Assembly (NCBI RefSeq): GCF_002119685.1 | Contig: NZ_CP021108.1 | Coordinates: 558,001 to 622,000 of the forward strand | DNA length: 64,000 nt | Direction of reading: 5' to 3' | Source: Bordetella genomosp. 8 | GTDB taxonomy: Bacteria; Pseudomonadota; Gammaproteobacteria; Burkholderiales; Burkholderiaceae_B | Shown: piece after piece, positions 40,304 through 48,831 of the stretch | Layout of the letters: the number at the start of each line of letters is the position of its first letter | Numbering within the stretch: the first letter of the stretch is position 1 | The notes under the pieces: model-generated | Told to the model about the DNA's origin: nothing | Databases searched by the model: none | The model's input: the letters and a program-made list of their open reading frames with translations, nothing else | Position numbers and translations under genes: made by a program

Positions 40304-40583
40304 GGTAGTTCCTTTGTGGTCAGGTGATTCGGTAGTCACGGATGGCGATTATCCCCGATAAGCGGGGCCGGACTGCGCAGGCCGCATGGCCTAATGACTA
40401 TGCCCTAATGCGCGAGCCCGGGCGGGGCCGGCGCAGGTATCCCGGGATTGTGGCACGGAGGCCGGAAGGCCGAATGTGTCCGAACCCGACAATCCTGACC
40501 GGGTGTTGCCGGCCCACTATCAGTCCTACAATAGCGGTCTTCGCCCGGCTCCGCATCGGGCGTTCTATCGCACACGGTGGACG

Positions 40584-41999
40584 ATGACTATCCTTGCCGA
40601 ACTACAAGCCTTGCTGGGCGCCGATCACGTACTGACCGGCGCGGATACCGATTCCTACACGCTGGACTGGCGCGGCCGCTATCGTGGCCGGGCGCTGGCG
40701 GTCGTGCGGCCGGGCTCCGCCGAGGCGGTGGCTTCCGTGGTGCAGCTGTGCGGCCGGCATGGCGTCCCGCTGGTGCCGCAGGGCGGCAATACCGGGCTGT
40801 GCGGCGGCGCCACGCCCGCGGACGACGGCAAGGCCGTGCTGTTGTCGCTGGCGCGCCTGAACCGCGTTCGTGGCATCGACACCGATAACGACACCATCAC
40901 CGTGGAAGCGGGCTGCATCCTGCAGGCGGTGCAGCAGGCCGCCGAGCAGGCCGGACGCCTGTTCCCGCTGAGCCTGGCGGCGGAAGGCAGCTGCACCATA
41001 GGCGGCAACCTGGCGACCAACGCCGGCGGTACGCAGGTGCTGCGCTACGGCAACACGCGCGACCTGACCCTGGGCCTCGAAGTGGTGACGGCGGACGGCG
41101 AAATCTGGCACGGCTTGCGCGGGCTGCGCAAGGACAACACCGGCTACGATCTGCGCGACCTGTACATCGGCAGCGAAGGTACGCTGGGCATCATCACCGC
41201 CGCGACCCTCAAGCTGTTCCCGCTGCCGGTGGCACGCTGCACCGCCTTGTTGGCGGTCCCCGACGTGGAATCGGGCGTGCAGTTGCTTGGCCGCGCGCGC
41301 CAGGGTTTTGGCGCGGCGTTGACGGGCTTCGAATTGATGGCGGGCAACTGCCTGGAAGCCGTGGTGCGGCTCTTCCCTCAGCAGCGCCTGCCTTTCAGCG
41401 GCGAATCGGCGCAATCGCCGTGGTTCGCCTTGCTTGAATTGTCCGACAGCGAAAGCGAGGCGCACGCCCGCGAGCGTTTCGAAACCGTGCTGGGCGAAGC
41501 CATCGAAGTGGGCCTGGCCACCGACGCCGCGATCGCGGAGAACATCACGCAGAGCAAGGCGCTGTGGCATCTGCGCGAAAGCATTCCGCTCGCCGAAGCC
41601 GAACTGGGCAAATCGATCAAGCACGACGTGTCGCTGCCGATCTCGCGTATCGCCGATTTCGTGCGGAACACCAACGCGCTGCTGCAGGAGCGTTTCCCCG
41701 GCATCGGTCATGTCATCTTCGGCCACCTGGGTGATGGCAACCTGCATTACAACTGCACGCGCGCGCCCGGCCAGGAGGAAGCCGCGCTGCTGGCGCAGCA
41801 ACCGCAGGTCTACGGCATCGTCCATGACAGCGTGCACGCGCACGGCGGCTCCATCAGCGCCGAGCATGGCGTGGGCCAGCTGAAGATAGACGAGCTGCCG
41901 CGCTACAAGGATACGATCGAGCTGGCGCTGATGCGCCGTATCAAGAAGGCGCTGGACCCTGCCGGCATCATGAATCCCGGCAAGGTCGTGCGCGCCTGA
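40584..41999 (+). CDS. FAD-binding D-2-hydroxyacid dehydrogenase (GlcD / D2HGDH-like)
   Basis: 471 residues from ATG 40584. An in-frame GTG at 40476 would add a tail unlike the family. A PCMH-type FAD domain with VVQLCGRHGVPLVPQGGNTGLCGGATP, AAEGSCTIGGNLATNAGGTQVLRYGNTRDL and GSEGTLGIITAATL precedes the GlcD C-terminal domain with GHLGDGNLHYN and SAEHGVGQLK (His and Glu for metal/substrate). It most resembles D-2-hydroxyglutarate or D-lactate dehydrogenases, which pass electrons to a quinone or ETF. Substrate is not certain. The bases 40304-40583 upstream hold no further gene. Confidence 0.9.
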   Translation: MTILAELQALLGADHVLTGADTDSYTLDWRGRYRGRALAVVRPGSAEAVASVVQLCGRHGVPLVPQGGNTGLCGGATPADDGKAVLLSLARLNRVRGIDTDNDTITVEAGCILQAVQQAAEQAGRLFPLSLAAEGSCTIGGNLATNAGGTQVLRYGNTRDLTLGLEVVTADGEIWHGLRGLRKDNTGYDLRDLYIGSEGTLGIITAATLKLFPLPVARCTALLAVPDVESGVQLLGRARQGFGAALTGFELMAGNCLEAVVRLFPQQRLPFSGESAQSPWFALLELSDSESEAHARERFETVLGEAIEVGLATDAAIAENITQSKALWHLRESIPLAEAELGKSIKHDVSLPISRIADFVRNTNALLQERFPGIGHVIFGHLGDGNLHYNCTRAPGQEEAALLAQQPQVYGIVHDSVHAHGGSISAEHGVGQLKIDELPRYKDTIELALMRRIKKALDPAGIMNPGKVVRA

Positions 42000-42016
42000 C
42001 CGACCGGGACCCGCCC

Positions 42017-42739
42017 ATGGCCGCGCCTCTGCCCGCGAGTTTGCCCGCGCATCATCGCGTACTGATCGTGGAAGACGACACGACGATCGCCGGCAACCTG
42101 TACAGCTTCCTGGAAGCGCGCGGCTTCGTGCCCGACGCGGCCTATGACGGCCGCGCGGCGCTGGCCATGTTGACGTCGCAGCACTTCGACGCGGTGATCC
42201 TGGACGTGGGGCTGCCCGGCATGGACGGATATAACGTGCTGCGCGCCATGCGGACGGAGCACATGCTGTCCGTGCCCGTGCTGATGCTGACGGCGCGCGA
42301 CGAACTGGCCGACAAGCTGGCCGGTTTCTCGCACGGCGCGGACGATTACCTGACCAAGCCTTTCGCGCTGGCCGAGGTCGAGGCTCGGTTGCATGCGCTG
42401 ATCCAGCGCGCCAGCGGCGCGGTGGGGACGCCGGTGCGGCGCTGGGGGCCTTTGAGCTACGACAGCCGCACGCGCGCCGTATCGGTCAACGGCCAGGCCG
42501 TGCACCTGACGCGCAAGTCCTGCATGATCCTGGACGCCTTGCTGCGCGACCCCGGCCGCGTGGTGCCGCGCCCCGAACTGGAAACCTTGCTGTGGGGCAG
42601 CGAGCCGCCATCGTCGGACGCCTTGCGCAGCCAGGTGCACCTGTTGCGCAAGGCCCTGGCCGATGCCGGCTTCGACGGCATCGAGACCGTGCACGGCACG
42701 GGGTGGCGGCTGATAGGCGTCGCGGACGGCCCGGCATGA
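42017..42739 (+). CDS. OmpR-family response regulator
   Basis: 240 residues. Receiver domain (about 12-125): acidic pocket VEDD (18-21), phospho-acceptor D63 in VILDVGLPGMDG, MLTARDE and YLTKPFA. A winged-helix output domain follows (about 143-235): LTRKSCMILDALLRDPGRVVPRPEL and SQVHLLRKALADAGFDGIETVHGTGWRL. It starts 17 bases after the dehydrogenase stop and overlaps the histidine-kinase gene by 4 bases (ATGA), a coupled two-component pair. Targets are unknown; the PAP2 phosphatase gene after the kinase is a candidate. Confidence 0.95.
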   Translation: MAAPLPASLPAHHRVLIVEDDTTIAGNLYSFLEARGFVPDAAYDGRAALAMLTSQHFDAVILDVGLPGMDGYNVLRAMRTEHMLSVPVLMLTARDELADKLAGFSHGADDYLTKPFALAEVEARLHALIQRASGAVGTPVRRWGPLSYDSRTRAVSVNGQAVHLTRKSCMILDALLRDPGRVVPRPELETLLWGSEPPSSDALRSQVHLLRKALADAGFDGIETVHGTGWRLIGVADGPA

Positions 42740-44079
42740 AAAGTGGCGGTACGCTGACCCAGCGGGTGGTGTGGGCACTGACCGGCACGGTGGCGATTTT
42801 CGTGTCCGTGCTGGTGGTGCTGGCCTACCTGACCTTCGACCAGATGGAAGACGATCTGGTCAACGACATCCTGACCACCGAAACGCAACGCCTGATCGAG
42901 CGCATCACCAGCGGCGAGGAACCGCTGACCGAATTGAGATCGCACGACGTCGGCGGCGCGATGCGCGCCTGGGTGCAGCAGCCCGGCGTCGCCAATCCCG
43001 CGATACCCAAGGAAGTCAGCAGTCTGGAGGACGGCCTGCATCTGCTGGAGCCAGGCACGGAGACCTGGCATGTGGTGGTCGCGAAGATCGACGAGGGCCG
43101 GCGCCTGATCGTGCTGTACGACGCCACGGACAACGAGGATCGGGTTTTCGATTTCGGCCTGATCGTGCTGGGCCTGGGCGTGATCTGTATCGTCGCGGCC
43201 TATGGCGTCGCGCGCAAGATCGCCTACCTGGCCGTCGGGCCCATGCTGACCCTGACCGACCGCCTCTCGACCTGGGCGCCCGGATCGCCCGACCTGGCCG
43301 TGGAGCGCAACGATGAAGCCGGACGCCTGGTGGAAGCCTTCAACCGCGTGCAGAACCAGGTGGACCGGTCGCTGGCGCGCGAACGCGAATTCGCCGCCAA
43401 CCTGAGCCACGAGGTGCGCACGCCGCTGGCCGCCATCCGCAGCGATGGCGAACTGATGCTCCTGGCGCCCGTCGTGACGGCCGACCAGCAAACCCGTCTG
43501 ACGCGCATCGTGAAGAACGTCGACAGCGTTGCCGCCGCGCTGGAAAGCGCGCGGGCCATGGCGCGCGACGAGCGCCGCAAGCCCGAACCGGTGGATCTGG
43601 CGGAATGCCTGGCCGCTGCCTGGCAGGGGCTGGAAGCCAACGCGGAGCAGGCCGGCCTGGGCCTGGACCACCAGGTGCCGGCGGGCACGGTGCGCGACCT
43701 GGATCGCTACGCCCTGTTGACCGTGCTGCGCAACCTGATCCGCAACGCCATCGAACACGCCGCCCCGGCCGTATTGACCGTGCGGACGATCGATTCCCAA
43801 TCCAGCGCCGGCCTGGAAATCCGCGACAACGGCAAGGGCATCAAGACCGAAGACCTGCCTTTCGTTTTCGATCGCTATTACAGCGTGCGCCGCCGCGATA
43901 CCCATGGCGACGTGAACGAGGCCGAAGCCGCGGTGGCCCTGGAGCGCGGCCTGGGACTGGCCATCGCCAAGCGGGTCTGCGATATGCAGGGGTGGAGCCT
44001 GAGCGTGGAATCCTGGGTCGGCGTTCCCACCCACGGTACATGCTTCACCCTGCGTTTCGACAGCAACAACCCGATTTGA
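42736..44079 (+). CDS. Sensor histidine kinase
   Basis: 447 residues from ATG 42736, overlapping the regulator stop as ATGA. TM1 is at about 13-32 (VWALTGTVAIFVSVLVVLAY), a periplasmic segment of about 105 residues follows, then TM2 (FGLIVLGLGVICIVAAYGVA). A HAMP-like linker leads to the HisKA box NLSHEVRTPLAAIRSDGEL with H225. The ATPase motifs are LIRNAIEHA (N box), IRDNGKGI (G1), and ERGLGLAIAKRVC (G2). It phosphorylates the adjacent regulator. Sensor-domain shape, with an acidic patch EDDLVNDILTTET after TM1, resembles kinases responding to envelope conditions, but the signal cannot be read from sequence. Confidence 0.94.
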   Translation: MKSGGTLTQRVVWALTGTVAIFVSVLVVLAYLTFDQMEDDLVNDILTTETQRLIERITSGEEPLTELRSHDVGGAMRAWVQQPGVANPAIPKEVSSLEDGLHLLEPGTETWHVVVAKIDEGRRLIVLYDATDNEDRVFDFGLIVLGLGVICIVAAYGVARKIAYLAVGPMLTLTDRLSTWAPGSPDLAVERNDEAGRLVEAFNRVQNQVDRSLAREREFAANLSHEVRTPLAAIRSDGELMLLAPVVTADQQTRLTRIVKNVDSVAAALESARAMARDERRKPEPVDLAECLAAAWQGLEANAEQAGLGLDHQVPAGTVRDLDRYALLTVLRNLIRNAIEHAAPAVLTVRTIDSQSSAGLEIRDNGKGIKTEDLPFVFDRYYSVRRRDTHGDVNEAEAAVALERGLGLAIAKRVCDMQGWSLSVESWVGVPTHGTCFTLRFDSNNPI

Positions 44080-44135
44080 CAAATATTCGATGTGGCCCTG
44101 GGTAGTGTGCCGGGATATTTTTCCCTGGCCAGCCC

Positions 44136-44885
44136 ATGCGTTCTTATGTTGCCGCGCCCGCCAAGGCCGCCATTCGCTTCGATACCTATCTGTTGACCCA
44201 TGTCCTGGGCGTGACGCTGCTCCTGGCCCTGTTGGCCGAGGCGGTCAACCGCTCGGGGCTGGACCTGGCCGTGTCGCGTTATTTCTTCGACGCGACGGCC
44301 AATACCTTCCCGTGGCGCGCTTCGCGCGTGCTGGAAATACTCGGGCACCGCGTCGTGCTCGTGCTGCCTATCGGGGTCGCCGTCGCCGCGATCGCGGCGG
44401 CCATCGCCAGCCACTGGTTCGCGGTGCTGCGGCCGTGGCGGGGGCCCTTGTGGGGCATCGCCGCGACCTGCGTCCTGGGGCAGGTCGTCATCTCGCAATT
44501 GAAGCACTACACCGCGCTACCGCGTCCGTATGCCCTGGAGATGTTCGGTGGCTACGCCAACTATCCCGCCCACTTCTGGGCGGCCAACCGCCGCGAAGGC
44601 GGCGGCGCGCTACCCAGCAATCATGCCGGGGCGGGCTATGCGATGTTGTCGCTTTACTTTGCCGGCTGGGCCTTGCGGCGTTCGGAGTGGCGCTGGGGCG
44701 GCTTGGCCGTGGGGATCGCCGCCGGGCTGACGTTCTCGCTGGTGCGCATCATGCAGGGCGCCCATTTCCTCAGCCAGACCCTCTGGTCGGCCTGCGTCAT
44801 GTGGGGCATCGCGAGCATCGTATTCGGCCCGCTGCTCGTGCGGACGCCGCCACCGCTAGCCGTTGCCAAGCAACACGCCAGGTAG
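44136..44885 (+). CDS. PAP2-family membrane phosphatase
   Basis: 249 residues with about six membrane segments. The three PAP2 motifs are KHYTALPRPY, PSNHAGAGYAM and RIMQGAHFLSQTLWS, with the catalytic histidines in motifs 2 and 3. Such enzymes dephosphorylate lipids: undecaprenyl pyrophosphate, phosphatidylglycerophosphate, or lipid A 1-phosphate (LpxE/LpxT-like). It lies 56 bases after the kinase gene, and a perfect TTGACA (44076-44081) overlaps the kinase stop, so it may also have its own promoter, although no good -10 follows. Co-location with a two-component system suggests regulated lipid A or Und-PP metabolism. The 3' end overlaps the dctM 3' end by 30 bases. Confidence 0.9.
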   Translation: MRSYVAAPAKAAIRFDTYLLTHVLGVTLLLALLAEAVNRSGLDLAVSRYFFDATANTFPWRASRVLEILGHRVVLVLPIGVAVAAIAAAIASHWFAVLRPWRGPLWGIAATCVLGQVVISQLKHYTALPRPYALEMFGGYANYPAHFWAANRREGGGALPSNHAGAGYAMLSLYFAGWALRRSEWRWGGLAVGIAAGLTFSLVRIMQGAHFLSQTLWSACVMWGIASIVFGPLLVRTPPPLAVAKQHAR

Positions 44886-46145
44886 CCAGAGCGAAAACGC
44901 CGGTACGTAGGTGACCAGCGCCAGCGCCGCCAGCAAGGCGCCGTAGAACGGCCAGATGGTGCGCATCACCGTGCCCACCGAAACCTCGCCGATGGCGCAG
45001 CCGACGAATTGCGTCGTGCCCACCGGCGGCGTGTTCAGGCCCAGCGCGCAATTCAGCAGCATGACCATGCCGAACTGCACGGGGCCCATGCCGTATTGCG
45101 CGCATATGGGCAGGAAGATAGGCGTGCAGATCAGTATCGTCGCGGCCATGTCCAGGAACGTTCCCAGGAGGAACAGCACGATATTGACCATCAGGAAGAT
45201 GGCCCACGGGCTCGTTGAAATCGACGCCAGCAGGTCTCCCGTCTTCTCCGCCACGCCGTAGAAGCTGATCAGGTAGCCGAAGGTGGCCGATATGCCGATC
45301 AGCAGCAGCACGACGCCGGTCGTCTTGACGGCCTTGGCGGCCGCGCGCACGAATTGCGCCCATGTCAGGGTGCGATACACCAGGACTGTCAGGGCCAACG
45401 CATACACCACGGCCACCGCCGCCGATTCGGTCGCGGTGAAGACGCCGCTGAGGATGCCGGCGATGATCACGACGACCACGAATAATCCCGGCGCCGCCGC
45501 GACCAGCGAGCGCAGCACGATACTCCAGCCCGGGAACGTGCCGGCCGCGTAGCCGCGGTGGCGGGCCACGAAATAGGCCGCCGCCAGGTTGCATACGGTC
45601 AGGATCAGCGCCGGCAGCAGGCCGGCGGCGATCAGCGCGGCGATGGACACCTTGCCGCCCGCCGCCAGCGTATAGATGATGATGTTGTGGCTGGTCGGCA
45701 TCAGCGCGCCGACCAGCGCGGCATGCGTGGTGACGTTGACGGCGTAGTCGGCGTGATAGCCCTCGCGTTTCATCATGGGGATCATGACCGATCCCATGGC
45801 GGACACGTCGGCTACCGGCGACCCCGATACGCCGCCGAACAGCGTGCAGGCCACCACATTGGACATGCCCAGCCCGCCGCGCACGTGGCCCACCAGCGAT
45901 CTCGCGAAATTGACGATGCGGTCGGCGATGCCGCCGTACAGCATCAGTTCGCCGGTGAAGATGAAGAACGGGATGGCCAGGAAGGAAAACGCGTTCATCC
46001 CCGAGGTCATCTGCTGGAAAGCCACGGCGATGGGCAGGTCTTCGTACAGGATGGCCGCGATGGAGGACAGGCCGATGGCGAACGCGACCGGCACGCCTAT
46101 CACCAGGAAGCCCAGGAAGGAGACGGAAAGCAGCGTCAGCGCCAT
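44856..46145 (-). CDS. TRAP transporter large permease (DctM)
   Basis: 429 residues from ATG 46145; the frame extends further upstream, but only from here does the DctM N-terminus appear (LLSVSFLGFLVIGVPVAFAIGLSS). About 12 membrane segments, with the family segments MTSGMNAFSFLAIPFFIFTGELM and GGVSGSPVADVSAMGSVMIP, which carry the Na+/substrate-binding loops. It is the main channel of a TRAP importer. The start overlaps the dctQ end by 10 bases. The operon reads udh, dctP, dctQ, dctM, so the substrate is likely a hexuronate (inference). The 3' end overlaps the convergent PAP2 gene. Confidence 0.94.
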   Translation of the reverse strand: MALTLLSVSFLGFLVIGVPVAFAIGLSSIAAILYEDLPIAVAFQQMTSGMNAFSFLAIPFFIFTGELMLYGGIADRIVNFARSLVGHVRGGLGMSNVVACTLFGGVSGSPVADVSAMGSVMIPMMKREGYHADYAVNVTTHAALVGALMPTSHNIIIYTLAAGGKVSIAALIAAGLLPALILTVCNLAAAYFVARHRGYAAGTFPGWSIVLRSLVAAAPGLFVVVVIIAGILSGVFTATESAAVAVVYALALTVLVYRTLTWAQFVRAAAKAVKTTGVVLLLIGISATFGYLISFYGVAEKTGDLLASISTSPWAIFLMVNIVLFLLGTFLDMAATILICTPIFLPICAQYGMGPVQFGMVMLLNCALGLNTPPVGTTQFVGCAIGEVSVGTVMRTIWPFYGALLAALALVTYVPAFSLWLPGVLLGNG

Positions 46146-46696
46146 GCCGGGGTGACCTCCTGGTTGCGCAGCAGCGCCACGATGTGTTCCACCGAGAACA
46201 GCGCGATGAGTCCGCCGGACAAGGTGGCGGGCACGTACTTCCAGCCTTCCGAGATACCGAGGTTGGGCATCATGTAGTCCGCCACGGATTCGGCCAGGAT
46301 GGCGCAGTTCCAGGCCATCATCAGGCCGAACAGGCACACCAGGGCGTGGATGAAGATCTCCATGCGACGCTTGCCGGCGGGCGGCAGGGCTTCCAGCAGC
46401 GATTCGAAGCCGATGTGGCCGGCGTCGCGCACGCCTACCGCGGCGCCCAGCATGGTCACGTACAGCACCAGCAGCATCGCGATGCTTTCGGCCCAGGTCG
46501 GGGTGCGGTTCAGGACATGGCGGCCGAAAATCTGGAAGGCCACCGCCGCGATCAGGCAGGTCAGGCCCGCTACGCCGACCCACATGCAGATGCGGGCCAG
46601 GAGCCTGCAGCAGCGCGTGTAGGCGTCCAGCAGCCGGTGTCCGCCGGGCCGGCGGGTGTCCGGGACCGTGGTTCTTTCCTGTGAACTCGCCAGCAT
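46136..46696 (-). CDS. TRAP transporter small permease (DctQ)
   Basis: 186 residues with four membrane segments: about 40-62, 75-95, 115-135 and 155-172. The TM2 context TWAESIAMLLVLYVTMLGAAVGVRDAGHIGFESLLEALP and the GKRRMEIFIHALVCLFGLMMAWN segment are typical of DctQ. A 38-residue N-terminal cytoplasmic tail is longer than usual, and a later start is possible. It is the scaffold subunit linking DctM and the periplasmic receptor. It lies between dctP (7-base gap) and dctM (10-base overlap). Confidence 0.92.
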   Translation of the reverse strand: MLASSQERTTVPDTRRPGGHRLLDAYTRCCRLLARICMWVGVAGLTCLIAAVAFQIFGRHVLNRTPTWAESIAMLLVLYVTMLGAAVGVRDAGHIGFESLLEALPPAGKRRMEIFIHALVCLFGLMMAWNCAILAESVADYMMPNLGISEGWKYVPATLSGGLIALFSVEHIVALLRNQEVTPAWR

Positions 46697-46703
46697 GGCG
46701 TCC

Positions 46704-47741
46704 TCACTGCACCGCTAATATGCGCTGCACCAGGTCCTTCATCTCCGGCGTGGTGACGAAGCGCTCGTACACCGGCTTCATCGCTGCCTGGAAGGACGCC
46801 TTGTCGACCTCGATGATCTGCGCGCCGGCCTTTTCGACGATGGCGCGGGATTTGGTTTCGCGTTCCGTCCAGAGCTTGCGCATGTAGGGTACCGATTCGC
46901 TGGCCGCGTCGCGCAGGATCTTCTGGTCGTCCGGCGAGAGCTTGTCCCACTGGCGCTTGGAAAAGATCAGGATCTCCGGCGTCATGCTGTGCTCGGTCAG
47001 CTCGTAGTACCTGGCGACCTCGTAGTGGTGCGCGCTTTCGTAGCTGGGAAAGTTGTTTTCCGCCGCGTCCACCAGTCCCGTCTTCAGCGACGTATAGACC
47101 TCGCCCATGGCCATGGGCGTGGCGTTCGCCCCCATGGCCTCGACCATGGCGACCGACAGGTCGGACTGCTGGACCCGGATCTTCAGGCCCTGCGCGTCGG
47201 CCAGCGTCTTGATGGGCTTGTTGCGCGTGTACATGGAACGCGAGCCGCTGTCGTACCAGGCCAGGCCCACGAAGCCGGCGCCTTCGCAGGCCTTCAGCAA
47301 TTGCGCGCCGATGTCGCCGTCCAGCACCTTGTGCAGATGGTCGACGGAGCGGAACAGGAAGGGCAGCGACGGTACGCGCGTATTCGGGCAGATGTTGTGC
47401 ATGGCGGCGCTGCTGACGCGCGCCATGGTCAGCGCGCCCAGCTTGACCTGCTCGATGGAGTCGTTTTCCGATCCCAGCTTGCCGCCGGAAAAGACGCGGA
47501 TGGTCATCTTGCCGTTGGAGCGCTCCTTGACCAGGTCCGCCATGTGCCGGACGGCGAGCACGGTGGGATAGTCGTCGGGATGGATGTCCGCCGAGCGGAA
47601 CTCCGCGGCTTGCGCGGCCAGGACCGGGCTCAACAGCGCCGCCAGCGCCAGGGTGGCGTGCGCGACGGCGGCGCGGAGGGGGCGGGCGGTACGTGCGGGG
47701 CGGATGGGGCCGCGCGGCAGCGTCGTCATCGTGTGCATCAT
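46704..47741 (-). CDS. TRAP transporter substrate-binding protein (DctP), likely for hexuronates
   Basis: 345 residues; a signal peptide with a long basic n-region (to about residue 45, [12 protein letters not shown]). Mature DctP features: [57 protein letters not shown], and [52 protein letters not shown], with the ligand arginine in KIRVQ. This pattern is found in receptors for glucuronate and galacturonate. Adjacency to udh supports that ligand. It is the first transporter gene after udh, with 99 bases between that contain a hairpin. Confidence 0.92.
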   Translation of the reverse strand: MMHTMTTLPRGPIRPARTARPLRAAVAHATLALAALLSPVLAAQAAEFRSADIHPDDYPTVLAVRHMADLVKERSNGKMTIRVFSGGKLGSENDSIEQVKLGALTMARVSSAAMHNICPNTRVPSLPFLFRSVDHLHKVLDGDIGAQLLKACEGAGFVGLAWYDSGSRSMYTRNKPIKTLADAQGLKIRVQQSDLSVAMVEAMGANATPMAMGEVYTSLKTGLVDAAENNFPSYESAHHYEVARYYELTEHSMTPEILIFSKRQWDKLSPDDQKILRDAASESVPYMRKLWTERETKSRAIVEKAGAQIIEVDKASFQAAMKPVYERFVTTPEMKDLVQRILAVQ

Positions 47742-47793
47742 TGTCTACCTCCGTTGTGTACCGCGGTGCGCGCTTGTGGCACGGTGGGCGGCG

Positions 47794-47813
47794 AGCCCGT
47801 CATCGGGCTTTTT
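47794..47813 (+). terminator. Hairpin with T-run between udh and dctP
   Basis: AGCCCG / CGGGCT with loop TCAT and then T4. It has terminator form only when read rightward, which is antisense to the operon. Read leftward it is a hairpin without a T-run, so it may be an mRNA-processing or stabilising element between udh and dctP. Its role is uncertain. Confidence 0.4.
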
Positions 47814-47840
47814 CTTGTGTGCGTCGCGGCTTGCCGCGCG

Positions 47841-48668
47841 TCAGAACGGGCCGGCCTTGACGAAGGCGCCGCCCTGGTAGCGGGTGGCGGGATCGTCGGG
47901 CGCCAGGGCGGGCTGGGCTTCGGCGTTGGCACGGAACGGCTCCGACGTATCCTTGGGCTGGAAGCCCAGGTGCGCGGCGCGCGAGTTGTCCCACCAGCTG
48001 TCGCGGTTGGCCGAGGCCCCGTACACGATGGTGTGGCCGACGTGCGGCGTGAAGAGCGACTGCGCGATCAGGTGGGTCAGGTCGTCGTAGCTGAGCCAGG
48101 TGACCAGCATGCGCCTGTCCTTGGCTTCCGGAAACGACGAGCCGATGCGCAGGCACACGGTTTCGATGCCGTAGCGGTCGAAATAGAAGCGCGAAAGGTT
48201 TTCGCCGAAGGCCTTGCTGATGCCGTAGTAGCCATCGGGCCGCACGGGCACGTCGGCATCGATGACCTGGCCTTGCCTGTAGAAGCCGATGACGTGGTTC
48301 GAGCTTGCGAAGACGACGCGCTTGACGCCGTGCTTGCGCGCCGCTTCGTACAGGTTGTAGACGCCCTGGATGTTGGCGGGGAGGATCTCGTCGAAGGGAC
48401 GTTCGACCGACACGCCGCCCATGTGGACGATGGCATCCACGCCGGCCACCATGCCGTCGACGAAGCCGGCGTCCGCCAGGTTGCCAATGACGATTTCCTC
48501 GCCTGGCTGGGCGCTGCCCAGGTCGGCGATGTCGGAAAGCCGCAGGACGTCGGTGTAGGGTCTGAGGCGCCCACGCAGGACTTTGCCCAGGCCGCCGGCC
48601 GCGCCGGTCAGCAACAGGGTGGGAACGCGTTGCGTGGAAGAAGAGGCAGGGGTACCCGGCAGGCTCAC
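47841..48668 (-). CDS. udh: Uronate dehydrogenase-like NAD-dependent oxidoreductase
   Basis: 275 residues. SDR with Rossmann motif LLTGAAGGLGKVLRGRL (about 18-34), IVHMGGVSVERPFDEILPANIQG, FASSNHVIGFY, and Y148/K152 in YGISKAFGENLSR. The C-terminal SANRDSWWDNSRAAHLGFQPKDTSE segment is specific to the uronate dehydrogenase group (Agrobacterium and Pseudomonas Udh). It oxidises D-glucuronate or D-galacturonate to the aldaro-lactone with NAD+, the first step of the oxidative uronate route. It leads the leftward udh-dctPQM operon and faces a divergent FCD regulator. Downstream enzymes (lactonase, dehydratases) are not in this window. Confidence 0.9.
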   Translation of the reverse strand: MSLPGTPASSSTQRVPTLLLTGAAGGLGKVLRGRLRPYTDVLRLSDIADLGSAQPGEEIVIGNLADAGFVDGMVAGVDAIVHMGGVSVERPFDEILPANIQGVYNLYEAARKHGVKRVVFASSNHVIGFYRQGQVIDADVPVRPDGYYGISKAFGENLSRFYFDRYGIETVCLRIGSSFPEAKDRRMLVTWLSYDDLTHLIAQSLFTPHVGHTIVYGASANRDSWWDNSRAAHLGFQPKDTSEPFRANAEAQPALAPDDPATRYQGGAFVKAGPF

Positions 48669-48736
48669 GACGTTGTCTCCGTACTGGCGACGCCGGTATT
48701 TACACCGCGTCGGTTTGGGTGTTCAATCGGGTAGCT

Positions 48737-48806
48737 TATAAGTCATCGTACAACGCATGGGCAGTATAATGACGGGCCCAAATACCCGTCAAGCGCCCGT
48801 CAAGCG
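48737..48806. promoter_or_regulatory. Divergent udh / FCD-regulator control region
   Basis: TATAAGTCATCGTACAAC (48737-48754) is a GntR-type site candidate. TATAAT (48765-48770) is a -10 for the rightward regulator gene. GACGGG/CCCGTC (48771-48790) forms an inverted repeat at the start region, and CCCGTCAAGCG is repeated in tandem at 48785-48795 and 48796-48806. Both genes are probably repressed from here in the absence of the inducer. Confidence 0.6.
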
Positions 48807-48831
48807 GAGCCGGCGACCAGGGAAAAATACT

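Noticed and set aside
46146..46583. N-terminal extension of dctM to 46583
   Set aside because: The extra 146 residues overlap almost all of dctQ and are Arg/Gly-rich without membrane segments; they are a shadow of dctQ.
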